A stretch of DNA of 64,000 nt, taken from NCBI GenBank assembly GCA_964551735.1, contig CAZKEF010000009.1:62001-126000 (forward strand), read 5' to 3'. This document shows, in pieces, positions 24,926-33,991 of this stretch. Position 1 is the stretch's first letter; each line of letters begins with the position of its first letter. The translations under genes and the position numbers were made by a program. A model generated the notes under the pieces. It did no database searches. It was not told where the DNA came from and saw only the letters and a list, made by a program, of their open reading frames with translations. The DNA comes from DAOUAT01 sp964551735 (lineage in GTDB: Bacteria > Chloroflexota > Anaerolineae > CG2-30-64-16).

Positions 24926-25846
24926 ATGACCAGTCGCATCACCGTCCTCGGCAGCCTGAACATGGACCTGGTGATCCAGGCGCCCCGCCATCCCCTGCCG
25001 GGGGAAACCTTGACGGGCGGAGCATTCCGCACCTTTCCGGGCGGCAAGGGCGCCAACCAGGCCGTGGCAGCCGCACGCCTGGCCGCGCAGGTCAGCATGG
25101 TTGGCCGCGTGGGCGCCGACGCTTTCGGCGCTGCGTTGATCGCCAGCCTGCAAGCGAACGGCGTGGATACGTCGGGGGTGGCCCGCGCGCCAGAGGCAAC
25201 CGGTGTGGCGTTGATTACCGTCAGCGCCAGCGGCGAAAACACGATCGTGATCGCGCCCGGCGCCAACGGAACACTCACGCCAGAGGACATCACCGGTTAT
25301 GCCCCGTACATCACCGGGGCCGATGTTCTGCTGCTACAGCTTGAAGTGCCGCTGCCTATCGTCGAGGCCGCGGCCGCGCTCGCCCGGCGCCACGGCGTGC
25401 CGGTCATCCTGAACCCCGCGCCGGCCCAGCCGCTGCCCGCCAGCCTGCTGCGGCACGTGACTTATCTGATCCCCAACCAGCACGAGGCGGCTCTGTTATC
25501 GGGGCTACCCGCCGCGACCGCCGAGCAGATGGCTGCGGCGGCAGCAGCGTTACAGGCCCAGGGTGTCGGCAACGTGATCGTGACCCTCGGCGCGCAAGGC
25601 GCGGTGGTTTTCAGCGGCGCAACGGCCACTGCCGTGCCGAGCTTTCGGGTGGATGTGGTGGACACCACGGCCGCCGGCGATGCCTTCGTGGGAGGCTTCG
25701 CGGTGGCACTGACCGAGGGCCGGCCGCTGCTGGATGCGGTGCGCTGGGGATGCGCCACGGGCGCGCTGGCCTGCACGGTCTACGGCGCGCAGCCCTCGCT
25801 GCCGCGACGCGCCGAGGTGCTCAAGCTGCTGGCCGAGCAATCATAA
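24926..25846 (+). CDS. rbsK: Ribokinase
   Basis: 306 residues, PfkB family. N-terminal GSLNMDLV, GGKGANQAVAAARL (signature 1), and DTTAAGDAFVGGF (signature 2, catalytic Asp near residue 250). Phosphorylates D-ribose to ribose 5-phosphate; other sugar substrates are possible. Preceded by GGAGG and a decayed LacI gene, so local repression is probably lost. Followed by an intrinsic terminator. Confidence 0.9.
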   Translation: MTSRITVLGSLNMDLVIQAPRHPLPGETLTGGAFRTFPGGKGANQAVAAARLAAQVSMVGRVGADAFGAALIASLQANGVDTSGVARAPEATGVALITVSASGENTIVIAPGANGTLTPEDITGYAPYITGADVLLLQLEVPLPIVEAAAALARRHGVPVILNPAPAQPLPASLLRHVTYLIPNQHEAALLSGLPAATAEQMAAAAAALQAQGVGNVIVTLGAQGAVVFSGATATAVPSFRVDVVDTTAAGDAFVGGFAVALTEGRPLLDAVRWGCATGALACTVYGAQPSLPRRAEVLKLLAEQS

Positions 25847-25899
25847 TAGAAGAAAGGCATCCCGAAGAACGCCTGACCGCCGCTCGAACAACCAAGGCT

Positions 25900-25935
25900 G
25901 GGCGCGCTTCGCCAGGTAGCGCGCCCCATTGTTTT
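25900..25935 (+). terminator. Intrinsic terminator after rbsK
   Basis: Stem gggcgcgct / agcgcgccc, 9-base loop, then cattgtttt. Convergent with the prenyl synthase gene that ends at 25951. Confidence 0.7.
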
Positions 25936-25950
25936 AGGTGAAGGGGGATT

Positions 25951-26985
25951 TCAGATCGCCCGGCCACTCAGCATATCCAGCAAGGCATCCAGGTCTTGAG
26001 CCGCCAGCGGATCAGCGAACGGCGCAGCGAGTTTCAGGGCCGCGTGCGCCGCCTCAGTCGCCCGGCGCACCTCCGCCTCGGTCGCGGCGCGCGCCCCGGC
26101 CTCATCCAACAGCCGGAACACCGCGGGTACGTCGGCCGGGGTGAACGCGGCACCCGCGTAGAGGCTGCGCAGCCGGCCGCCCACACGCGGATGCGCCAGC
26201 GCCAGGATCACGGGAAGCGACTTTTTCTTGCTCAGGATGTCGCTGGCCGCGGACTTGCCCGTCGCTGCCTCGTCACCCCAAATGCCGAGAATATCATCTT
26301 GAAGCTGGAAAGCCTGGCCCAAGGCCGCGCCGTAACGCCGATAGCACGCGACGGCCGCCGGGCTGGCTCCGGCCACCAGCGCGCCGAGCTCGGGCGCGGC
26401 CGCCAACAGCGCGCCGGTCTTGCCTGCGATCATGCGGAAGTAATCATCGGGGGTCACATCCAGCCGCGCCTCGAAGGCCATGTCCAGGTATTGCCCTTCA
26501 GTCAGCGCCAGGCAGGTCTCGTCGAAGCGCTGCAAGGCGGCCAGGATGCGCTCAGTGGGCACGCCGTGCCGCGCCAGGCGGAAGAAAGCCAGGTGGGCCA
26601 GGCTGAACATGCCATCCCCCGCATTACAAGCGATGGGCATACCGAACAGGGTCCAGGCCGTGGGCCGGTGGCGCCGCGTGGGGCTGCTGTCCTCGATGTC
26701 ATCGTGGAGCAACGAGAAGTTGTGCAGCAACTCAAGCCCGGCGGCAGCCGACAGAGCAACCTGAGGATCGCCACCAACCGCGGCCGCGGCCAGCAGACAC
26801 AACACCGGCCGGATGCGCTTGCCTGCCGGCGCTTCGGCCGGCCGCAAATCGGGATCACGCCAGCCCATGTGATATTGCATGATCTCATAGTGCCGGCTCG
26901 CGGCTCCGGCGGCTGGCGTCAACAGATCGCGCATCTCGGCCTCGATCAGGGGGAGATAAGCGGAAATCGTCTGCGCTAAGCTCAT
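25951..26985 (-). CDS. Polyprenyl (farnesyl/geranylgeranyl-type) diphosphate synthase
   Basis: 344 residues. First Asp-rich motif HDDIED (94-99), second QLQDDILG (228-234), plus GKRIRP (55-60) that binds IPP. Phe90, five residues before the first motif, is a chain-length-limiting position in farnesyl synthases, hinting at a C15-C20 product. ATG 26985 begins 1 base after the IPP isomerase stop, so the two are coupled: isomerase makes DMAPP, synthase elongates it. Confidence 0.92.
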   Translation of the reverse strand: MSLAQTISAYLPLIEAEMRDLLTPAAGAASRHYEIMQYHMGWRDPDLRPAEAPAGKRIRPVLCLLAAAAVGGDPQVALSAAAGLELLHNFSLLHDDIEDSSPTRRHRPTAWTLFGMPIACNAGDGMFSLAHLAFFRLARHGVPTERILAALQRFDETCLALTEGQYLDMAFEARLDVTPDDYFRMIAGKTGALLAAAPELGALVAGASPAAVACYRRYGAALGQAFQLQDDILGIWGDEAATGKSAASDILSKKKSLPVILALAHPRVGGRLRSLYAGAAFTPADVPAVFRLLDEAGARAATEAEVRRATEAAHAALKLAAPFADPLAAQDLDALLDMLSGRAI

Positions 26986-26986
26986 G

Positions 26987-28015
26987 TCACCCACCCACCC
27001 GCATGATCCGGTCCGGCTCACGAAGGGCCGGCACATCGGCCGCGCCGGCGCAAAACATGGCCGTGCGCAGCTCCGCCGCGAACTGCTCGATAGTCGCAAC
27101 CACCTCTTCGGCTGAGGCGGCCGCGGCCTTGAGGAAGGGGGACGCGATGCCCACCGCGGTCGCGCCCAACGCCAGCGCCTTGGCCGCCTCGATGCCGTTG
27201 CGCATCCCACCGCTGGCGATGAAGGGTAACCCCGGCGCGCCGCGCTGGGCCATCAGCAACGCCTCGGCCGTGGGGAGGCCCCAATCGGCGAACGCTTTGG
27301 CCAGCCGGCGCAATTCGTCGGTAGGTGCGCGATGATACTCGACCTCGCTCCACGATGTGCCGCCTGAACCGGCCACATCAATCGCCGCAACGCCGGCCCC
27401 GGCCAGCCGCCGGGCCGTCCCCTCGCTGATGCCCCAGCCGACCTCCTTGGCCACCACGGGCACGCCCACCGTCCGGCACACCGCCTCGATCTTGCCCAAT
27501 AGGCCCTTCCAATTCCAGTCGCCATCGGCTTGCAGCGCCTCCTGCAGGGGGTTGAGGTGCAGGATAAGCGCGTCCGCTTCGATCATCTCCACCGCGCGGC
27601 GGCACTGGTCCACTGTGTAGCGGTAGTTGAGCTGCACGGCGCCCAGGTTGGCGAACAGCAGGATATCGGGAGCGACGTCGCGCACCCGGAAGGTGCCGGC
27701 GGTCTCAACCTGCTCGATGCCCGTGCGCTGCGAGCCGAGGCCCATCGCGATGCCGCACGCCTGCGCGCCCTGGGCCAGGTTGCGGTTGATCACGCCCGCA
27801 GCCTCAGTGCCGCCCGTCATAGAGGAGATCAACAGCGGCAGCCGCAGCACTTTGCCCAGCAGCGTCACACTGGCATCAACCTCTGCCAGGTCAACCTCCG
27901 GCAGCGCCTGATGGATCAGGCGGTAGAACCCAAAGCCGTTGGTCAGGGACGGGAACTGCACATTTTCTTCGAGGTTGATCCGAATATGATCGGCTTTGCG
28001 GCGATCATGCACCAT
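26987..28015 (-). CDS. fni: Type 2 isopentenyl-diphosphate delta-isomerase
   Basis: 342 residues, FMN-dependent TIM barrel. RKADHI near the start, SSMTGG, MGLGSQR, LHLNPLQE, KEVGWGIS and SGGMRNGIEAAK are the type 2 motifs. Interconverts IPP and DMAPP. GGGAGG precedes ATG 28015; the extended frame to 28114 is not needed. Type 2 isomerases often accompany a mevalonate pathway, but no mevalonate kinase genes are in this window. Confidence 0.94.
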   Translation of the reverse strand: MVHDRRKADHIRINLEENVQFPSLTNGFGFYRLIHQALPEVDLAEVDASVTLLGKVLRLPLLISSMTGGTEAAGVINRNLAQGAQACGIAMGLGSQRTGIEQVETAGTFRVRDVAPDILLFANLGAVQLNYRYTVDQCRRAVEMIEADALILHLNPLQEALQADGDWNWKGLLGKIEAVCRTVGVPVVAKEVGWGISEGTARRLAGAGVAAIDVAGSGGTSWSEVEYHRAPTDELRRLAKAFADWGLPTAEALLMAQRGAPGLPFIASGGMRNGIEAAKALALGATAVGIASPFLKAAAASAEEVVATIEQFAAELRTAMFCAGAADVPALREPDRIMRVGG

Positions 28016-28156
28016 GAGGCCTCCCAACAAAAGACTGGCGCAACTTCCGGGCGCTGGCGGTGTTATGAGAGTGGGCCAGCCGGCACGCCGCAAACATCTT
28101 ACCAGTCCTGCCAACCGATGTCAAAAGCCTGCCCAAAGTGAATTGGCAGGGAGGTT

Positions 28157-28185
28157 TTGACACCAGAGGCGTAGACTGCTAGAAT
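28157..28185 (+). promoter_or_regulatory. Near-consensus promoter of the ACP gene
   Basis: TTGACA (28157-28162), 17-base spacer, TAGAAT (28180-28185). Predicted start near 28192, leader about 77 bases. One of the clearest promoters in the window, suiting a highly expressed housekeeping gene. Confidence 0.8.
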
Positions 28186-28268
28186 GCGGAGCGGACTTTC
28201 GGCCCATAGACCGCGAATCACGGGGCAGACGCCTCACACTTATCACCGCCACAAAAGGAGAAGTCTCG

Positions 28269-28511
28269 ATGAATGAAGAAATCTTCGAAAAAGTCAAAGC
28301 CATCATCATGGATAAGCTGAACGTGGATGAGAGCAAGATCGTGCCCGAGGCCAGCTTCCGCAACGACCTTAAGGCCGACTCACTGGACCTGGTCGAGCTG
28401 ATCATGGCCTTTGAGGAGGAGTTTGGGGGCACCATCTCCGACGAGGACGCACAGAAGATCACCACGGTCGGCGAGGCCGTCACCTACCTGGCCGCGGCCA
28501 GCGGGGCGTAA
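28269..28511 (+). CDS. acpP: Acyl carrier protein
   Basis: 80 residues, acidic four-helix protein. Ser38 in ADSLDLVEL is the phosphopantetheine attachment site. AAAGGAGAA precedes ATG. Carries acyl chains in fatty acid synthesis. Stand-alone transcription unit with its own promoter and terminator. Confidence 0.95.
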   Translation: MNEEIFEKVKAIIMDKLNVDESKIVPEASFRNDLKADSLDLVELIMAFEEEFGGTISDEDAQKITTVGEAVTYLAAASGA

Positions 28512-28528
28512 GCCGGCAGCGATCACAG

Positions 28529-28566
28529 AAAAGGGCCCCCGCGCATGTGTGCGCAGGGGCCTTTTT
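28529..28566 (+). terminator. Intrinsic terminator after acpP
   Basis: Stem ggcccccgcgca / tgcgcaggggcc with a short loop, preceded by A-tract and followed by ttttt; can act in both directions. Confidence 0.88.
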
Positions 28567-28569
28567 CAT

Positions 28570-29068
28570 GCTCACTCCGCTCAGGGCGAAGGCTCCGCAC
28601 CGCCTTCGGCTGCGCTCAGAACACACTTCGACTGCGCCGGGGTGCCCTACCACAGCTGCCCTGAAAACCGTTCGTAGTGCGCACTTCAGTGCGCTGAAGC
28701 GCACACTACGAACCTTTCATGCGCCGTGGCGCCGCGTCCGGCATGGGAAACTAACCCGATAATGGGACGCGGACGAGCGCGGATGAACGCGGATAGCTGC
28801 ATTTTCATCGCTGCTTGTGGCACCCGCGGCATGGACACTGCTCTGAAAATGACTCCGAAAGCATCCTGAGCGGAACGGAGCCGCCCTGTGGTCTGGGCGG
28901 CGGAGCGCAGTCGAAGGACTTCGTCGTGAGCGCTCAGTCGAACGATACAACTCCTTGTGATGGCCGCTCCGCACCCCCTTCGACTGCGCTCAGGACACGC
29001 TTCGACTACGTCCCGCGGCCCTTCGACTCCGTTGCACTGCGCTCAGGCTGCTCCGCTGAGTTTTCATG
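28570..29068. repeat. 500-base composite repeat region, no gene
   Basis: Holds blocks cttcggctgcgctcag, cttcgactgcgctcagg and cagtcgaaggacttcgtc with cagtcgaacgat, plus a palindrome near 28674-28712 (gtagtgcgcacttcag / cgcacactac). The block order at 28908-29068 matches 6804-6930. No convincing coding frame in either strand. Confidence 0.75.
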
Positions 29069-29132
29069 ACTGGGGCAAGGGGTATTCACTGCTCTTCCTC
29101 TCTCCCTTCTCCCTTTCTCCCCATCTCCCCGC

Positions 29133-29984
29133 TCACCGTCCTCCCATCCCCGTCAACGTAATGCCCTGAATGAAAGTCTTCTGGGCGAACACGTAGATTA
29201 GCAGCACCGGCAGCAGGGCGATCACCGAACCGGCCATGAGCAGGTTCCAGGCCGTGCTGTATTGACCCACGAAATACGAGAGGCCGATGGGGATGGTGCG
29301 CATCGGCTCGGAGCCGGTGACGACCAGCGGCCAGAGGAAGTCGTTCCAGGTGGCCTGGAAGGTGAAGAGCGCCAGCGCGGCCATCACCGGCCGGCTCAGC
29401 GGCACGATCACCTGCCACCAGATGCGCAGGCTGGAGGCCCCGTCCATGCGCGCGGCTTCGTCCAGGTCCAGTGGGATGCTGCGGTAGTACTGGCGCAGCA
29501 GGAAAGTGCTCAGGGCGCTGAAGAGCGCGGGCACGATGAGCGCCTGGTAGGAATCATACCAGCGCAAGGCCCGGATGATGAGGAAGTTGGGGATCAGCGT
29601 GACCTGGGCCGGGATCATCAGCGTGGCCAGGTAAAGCATGAAGAGGCCATCGCGGCCGCGGAAGCGAAGCCGGGCGAAGGCAAAGGCCGCCAGCGACGAG
29701 ATCAGGATCTGGAGCACCGTGGCCGTCGCGGTAACAAGGCTGCTGTTGAGGAAGTACCGGCCAAACGGGATCACGCGGAAGGTTTCGAAGTAGTTGGCGA
29801 GGGTGATCTGTTCCAGCGGGAAGCGCCGCGCCATGAATGCCTGGCTGGGCCACAGCGACACGATCAGCATGACGATGAACGGAGCCAACATGATCAGGCT
29901 GCCCAGGAGCAGGGTTGCATAGAGTCCACCTTGAGCCAGTAGGCTCATATTCCTGGCAGGTTGTCGGCGCTGATGCTGTTCCAC
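29133..29984 (-). CDS. Carbohydrate ABC permease (MalG/UgpE type)
   Basis: 283 residues, GTG start with AGAGGT upstream (an internal ATG 29948 is an alternative). Six membrane segments; the EAA loop reads LDEAARMDGASSLRIWWQVI. C-terminal VFAQKTFIQGIT is typical of MalG-like permeases. Last gene of the operon glucosidase, binding protein, permease, permease. No ATPase gene is present, so a shared ATPase must serve it. Confidence 0.9.
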   Translation of the reverse strand: MEQHQRRQPARNMSLLAQGGLYATLLLGSLIMLAPFIVMLIVSLWPSQAFMARRFPLEQITLANYFETFRVIPFGRYFLNSSLVTATATVLQILISSLAAFAFARLRFRGRDGLFMLYLATLMIPAQVTLIPNFLIIRALRWYDSYQALIVPALFSALSTFLLRQYYRSIPLDLDEAARMDGASSLRIWWQVIVPLSRPVMAALALFTFQATWNDFLWPLVVTGSEPMRTIPIGLSYFVGQYSTAWNLLMAGSVIALLPVLLIYVFAQKTFIQGITLTGMGGR

Positions 29985-30017
29985 GGGGACCTCTTAAGTA
30001 TGCCAGGCCTTGCGCGA

Positions 30018-30056
30018 TGGGAGAGGCCGGCTAAAGCCTCGACTCCAGTCTTTGTC
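30018..30056. repeat. GACTGGAGTCGAGGCTTTAGCC element
   Basis: Reads gaggccggctaaagcctcg then actccagtc on the + strand, in the gap between the two permease genes. Related to the first half of the composite inserted in the regulator gene at 4096-4310. Confidence 0.6.
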
Positions 30057-31002
30057 ACTCCGTCTCATAGTACACCCACCGCCGCTGCAGGATGTTCTGG
30101 AGTAGCGTGAAGCCGAAGATGAAAATGAACAGGAACCAGGCGATGGCCGACGCCTTGCCCATGCGCGTGAAGCGGAACGCGTTGTCGTAGATGTACTGCA
30201 CCACCGGCATCGAGGACTGCGCCGGGCCGCCGCGGGTCATCACGAACGGCTCGGCGAAGAGCTGAAACGCGCCGATGGTTTGCAGCAGGAACAGGAAGAA
30301 CGTGGTGGGGCTGATCAGCGGCAGGGTGACGTTGCGGAAGCGCCCCCAGGCCGTGGCGCCATCCACGTGGGCCGCATCGTAGAGCTCCTTTGGCACCCCT
30401 TGCAGCGCGGCCAGATAGACCACCATGGTGAAGCCGGTGTTCTTCCACAAGGTCAACAGCACCACCGACCACTTGGAGTTGCGCGTGCTGCCGAGGAGAT
30501 CGGGCAGGCTGAGCGGCAGCCCGACCAGGTTGCCCAGCGTCGTGACCAGGTCGGCCAGCGGCCCGTTGCGGCTGAGGAGCAGGCGAAAGACGATCGCGCC
30601 GGCGACAATGGTGGTTACGACGGGCAGGAAGTAGATCACCCGGAACGCGTCGCGCCCCCGGATAGCCTGGTTCAGCGCCAGCGCCATGATCAGGCCAAGC
30701 GCCAGTTGCAACGGCACGATGGTGACGATGTAGAACGCCGTGTTGCGGAACGTGGTGGCGAAGACGGGATCGCGCAGTAGCTCGCGGTAGTTGCCCAAGC
30801 CGGCGATCCCCCGCGGTCCGGTGAGGCCCCAATCCAGGAAGCTGATGCCCAACGACGCGATCAGCGCGATGAAGACGAACACCAGGAAGCCGATCAGACT
30901 GGGCAGGATGAAAAGATACCCCTCCCACTGCTGGTCAGGCCGCCAGCGGAAGGGATTACGGCGCAACGGAGACGTGCTCTGGGCAGTGGAAGTTGTGGGC
31001 AT
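30055..31002 (-). CDS. Carbohydrate ABC permease (MalF/UgpA type)
   Basis: 315 residues, six membrane segments after a basic N-terminus (LRRNPFRWRPDQQWEGYLFI). EAA loop: ELYDAAHVDGATAWGRFRNV. Partners with the permease at 29133. No ribosome binding site: the start codon follows directly on a ccaacctaccaacctacct repeat tract, so the translation initiation region appears overwritten by the repeat. Confidence 0.9.
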   Translation of the reverse strand: MPTTSTAQSTSPLRRNPFRWRPDQQWEGYLFILPSLIGFLVFVFIALIASLGISFLDWGLTGPRGIAGLGNYRELLRDPVFATTFRNTAFYIVTIVPLQLALGLIMALALNQAIRGRDAFRVIYFLPVVTTIVAGAIVFRLLLSRNGPLADLVTTLGNLVGLPLSLPDLLGSTRNSKWSVVLLTLWKNTGFTMVVYLAALQGVPKELYDAAHVDGATAWGRFRNVTLPLISPTTFFLFLLQTIGAFQLFAEPFVMTRGGPAQSSMPVVQYIYDNAFRFTRMGKASAIAWFLFIFIFGFTLLQNILQRRWVYYETE

Positions 31003-31192
31003 AGGTAGGTTGGTAGGTTGGCAGGTTGGTAGGTTGGTAGTCTCAGTAGATCACAATTTTGATGCTTCAAGCCGGTCTGTGACCGGCGGTCGGGGGTCAC
31101 AGACCCCCTCTGAGCATAATTCTGTGATCTACCGAGTCTCAACTTGCCGCGTTACCAATCTACCAAGGTACCGCGTTACCAATCTACCAATC
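31003..31192. repeat. Word repeats and CCGGTCTGTGACC palindrome between SBP and permease genes
   Basis: 31003-31045 is ggtaggttggcaggttggta; 31068-31115 is a palindromic unit (gccggtctgtgaccggc, ggggtcacagaccccc); 31141-31192 is gttaccaatctaccaaggta with related words. The first and last blocks are loosely complementary, so the RNA may fold into a long hairpin between the binding protein and permease messages. Confidence 0.75.
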
Positions 31193-31200
31193 CCCCGCGC

Positions 31201-32529
31201 TTACGGCTTCGGGAACCCCTTATCCTTCAAGAACTGATCCGCCAGCTTGCAGAGTTCCGGCAAGGCCTGGGTCGGATCCGCTTCGCCGGCCCAGATGCGC
31301 TGCATGGTTGGGCTGATCACTGAGCTGTCCAGCTCGTCCCACTCGGGGAAGTAGCCGAACCCGCCCACGCCGGAGGCCGCAGCCTCGTCCACGATGCCCT
31401 TCTTGTTGGCTGGGGGCAGGTCGGTCATGAACACGGGCGAGTTGGCGACCGACTGAAGCGCCGGGAAGATCTCGCCGCGCTCCGTATAGATCTTCTCGCC
31501 GCCATCCTTGCTCTGGAGCCAGCTCAAGAAGGTCCAGGCTGCGTCCTTGTTGTCGCTCTTGGCGCTCATCACCCAGGCCGCGCCGCCGGCCGGGTTCCAG
31601 CGTTTGCCGCCCGCCGGGATCGGCACGACCGCGACATCGTAATTCATGTTGGCCGCGTTGAAGCTCGACACGCGGCTGGTGTTCTGGATGATCATGGCCG
31701 CCTGGCCGCTCTGGAAGACCGCCTGGTCGCCGCCGGCCTGGCTCAGGTCAGCATCGCGCATGGCGTAGCCGCTGTTCATCATGTCAGCGAAGAACTTGAC
31801 CGCCGCGATGGATTCAGGAGTGGAAAGCATGCACTTGGACGGGTTGACATAGTCATCCAGGATCGCGCCGCCGTTTTGGTTCACCCACTTACTGTACTTG
31901 CCGCCCTCCATGGCCAACGCGTACTGCGTCACCTTACCGCTGGCGTCCTTCACCGTCAGCTTCTCGGCCGCGGCCAGCAGGTCGTCCCACGTCCAGGTCT
32001 CGTCGGGGTACTCAACGCCCGCCTTGTCGAACAGGTCTTTGCTGTAGTACAGGACGTTGATCTCGTTGTCGCGCGGCAGGCCGTAGACGCTGCCCTTGTA
32101 CTTCGCGGACTCCAGCAGGCCGCCCCAATAATCGTTCAGGTCGTAGCCGGACTTTTGGATGTAGGGATCGAGGTTTTCGAGCACGCCCTCGGCCGCGTAC
32201 TTGGGGGTCGGCCACAGGAAGGCGATGTCGGGCACGGCCTTGGGGTCGCCGCTGGCCCAAAGCGCCTGGATCTTGGTGAAGTAGTCACTCCAGGGCGCGT
32301 TCCAGGTCTCGATCTTGATCTCAGGATGCTCCTTCATGAAGGCATCAGCGACCAGCTTGTGGCTGACCGCTTCTTCGGGACTACCCCAGAACGCCCAGGT
32401 CAGGGTGACCGACTCGGGCGCGGCCGGGGCTGCAGGCTGCGCAGGCGCAGCAGGAATGGGCGCACAGGCCGCGATAATCATCATCGCCGCGGCCAACACG
32501 CTCAACACGGTCCAGGTTCGACGAGCCAT
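31201..32529 (-). CDS. Extracellular carbohydrate-binding lipoprotein (ABC importer)
   Basis: 442 residues. Signal peptide with lipobox IAAC (about 19-22), short Ala/Pro-rich tether, then a type 2 binding fold (VTLTWAFWGSPEEA, IKIETWNAPWSDYFTKIQAL). Captures an oligosaccharide or sugar for the two downstream permeases. AAAGGAGG precedes ATG. The glucosidase gene lies 31 bases upstream in the same operon, suggesting a glucoside substrate. Confidence 0.92.
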   Translation of the reverse strand: MARRTWTVLSVLAAAMMIIAACAPIPAAPAQPAAPAAPESVTLTWAFWGSPEEAVSHKLVADAFMKEHPEIKIETWNAPWSDYFTKIQALWASGDPKAVPDIAFLWPTPKYAAEGVLENLDPYIQKSGYDLNDYWGGLLESAKYKGSVYGLPRDNEINVLYYSKDLFDKAGVEYPDETWTWDDLLAAAEKLTVKDASGKVTQYALAMEGGKYSKWVNQNGGAILDDYVNPSKCMLSTPESIAAVKFFADMMNSGYAMRDADLSQAGGDQAVFQSGQAAMIIQNTSRVSSFNAANMNYDVAVVPIPAGGKRWNPAGGAAWVMSAKSDNKDAAWTFLSWLQSKDGGEKIYTERGEIFPALQSVANSPVFMTDLPPANKKGIVDEAAASGVGGFGYFPEWDELDSSVISPTMQRIWAGEADPTQALPELCKLADQFLKDKGFPKP

Positions 32530-32560
32530 ATGTTCCTCCTTTTGGTGAAATCACAGATAT

Positions 32561-33823
32561 CTACCGGCGCAACGCATCGAACAGCGGCGTCGTGCCGGTC
32601 TTGACCGCATGATAAGCGTACACGTACATGCCGGCCGACCAGGCCTGATAAGGATATCCCATGGGGTGGCCGGTCTCGCCTTGCAGCCACTCGTTGAACT
32701 CCCACTCCTCGCGCACCCCCAACCGATTCGCCGCGGCCAGGTCACCCAGCAAGTTATGCGCCTCTTGCATCCACCCCACCTTCACTAGTGCGGCGATGTG
32801 GAAGCCGCCGATGAACGGCCAGATGCCGCCGTTGTGGTACTGGTGCGGCAGGTTCAAGTTACGGCTGCAGTAGTACTCGCGCCAGTCCGGGCTCCCCGGA
32901 TAGATGGGCGGGTAGATGGCTTTGGACGGGAAGGGCTGTGCGATCCCAACCTGATAGAAGTAGCGCAGGATGTGATCGGTGCGATGCTCGTCGGCCATGC
33001 CACACAGCACCGCCAGGGCGTTGCCCAGGGTATCGCAGTAGTCGCCGTACTCGCGAAACGCCACATAGGGCAAGTAGAACGGCCGGCTGGAGATGGTGCC
33101 CACATTATGGTAGAGCATATACCATTCCAGACGCATGTGCTTCAGCCGCTCCAGGTGCTCAGCGAAGTGGGCCGGCACCCAACAGCGATCCACCCACAGC
33201 AGCAGGTTGAGCCGCTCGAAGACATCGGCGGCCATGCAAGGGTAATGACTGAAGTCGCAGTGGCAGACCTCCGCCATGGCAGCGGCTGCGCGCAACGCTG
33301 CCCCATACAACACGTTGTCGTACAACACGTTATAGCGCACTGCCAACAGGTCCATCCAGTCGCCGGCTTCCGGCACTTCCAGCAGGCCGCACTCGTTCAT
33401 ATCCTGGTAGCGCAGCCACAGCAGTGCGTTCTCCAGCCGCGGCCAATTGGCCCGGAGATAAGGCAGATCATCGGTGAGCAGGTAATGGTAATAGTGGCCG
33501 AGGATGTACCAGAGATTGGCGTCCACTGCGCCGGCATTCTCGGTGGAGGTCTCGCCGGTCTCGGGGTGAACGTTCAGCGGCACCAGACCCAACGCTGATT
33601 GGTGCGCGCCCAAGGTGTCCAACGAGGCCCGGAAGGCTGTCAGCAGCGCCGGCCCGCCGGACAGGGCTGCGCCCAGGCCGGTGATCACGCTGTCGCGGGC
33701 CCAGACCTGCGGGTAGCCCGGCGTCATTCCTGAGGCGCGGAACCCATGGGGCGTCACGCAGCGCTGCAGGACGGCAACAGCTCGCTGATATGCCTCTTCG
33801 ATGAGGGGATCTCGTGTTTCCAT
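32561..33823 (-). CDS. (alpha/alpha)6-barrel glycosidase (amylo-alpha-1,6-glucosidase/invertase-like)
   Basis: 420 residues from ATG 33823. GYPQVWARDSVITGLGAAL, a candidate acid in TENAGAVDANLWYILGHYYH, EAGDWMD, and HQYHNGGIWPFIGGFH are typical of six-hairpin glucosidases (debranching or GH100-like). No signal peptide, so intracellular: likely hydrolyses the glucoside imported by the downstream transporter. A longer frame to 34006 crosses the promoter and is rejected. Confidence 0.8.
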   Translation of the reverse strand: METRDPLIEEAYQRAVAVLQRCVTPHGFRASGMTPGYPQVWARDSVITGLGAALSGGPALLTAFRASLDTLGAHQSALGLVPLNVHPETGETSTENAGAVDANLWYILGHYYHYLLTDDLPYLRANWPRLENALLWLRYQDMNECGLLEVPEAGDWMDLLAVRYNVLYDNVLYGAALRAAAAMAEVCHCDFSHYPCMAADVFERLNLLLWVDRCWVPAHFAEHLERLKHMRLEWYMLYHNVGTISSRPFYLPYVAFREYGDYCDTLGNALAVLCGMADEHRTDHILRYFYQVGIAQPFPSKAIYPPIYPGSPDWREYYCSRNLNLPHQYHNGGIWPFIGGFHIAALVKVGWMQEAHNLLGDLAAANRLGVREEWEFNEWLQGETGHPMGYPYQAWSAGMYVYAYHAVKTGTTPLFDALRR

Positions 33824-33846
33824 GGTTGTCAGCACCTTTGTAGCGC

Positions 33847-33876
33847 AGTATAGCGCCAGGTGCGAAGGCGTGTCAA
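33847..33876 (-). promoter_or_regulatory. Promoter of the glucosidase-transporter operon
   Basis: On the - strand TTGACA (33876-33871), 18-base spacer, TATACT (33852-33847), with the start codon about 25 bases further on. Close to consensus. Confidence 0.72.
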
Positions 33877-33991
33877 TTAGTGTCATCCAGCTTGCAGACG
33901 CAGGCGTCAACGTGCGGCATAGTCGAGCTTTGCGATGTGCCAGCGTGTGCTGTACACTTGGAGATGTTACCGGTGCTTTGGGGAGAAAGCG

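Noticed and set aside
28570..29068. Short frames in the 28.6-29.1 kb gap
   Set aside because: All are made of repeat blocks, with no ribosome binding site or recognisable protein.
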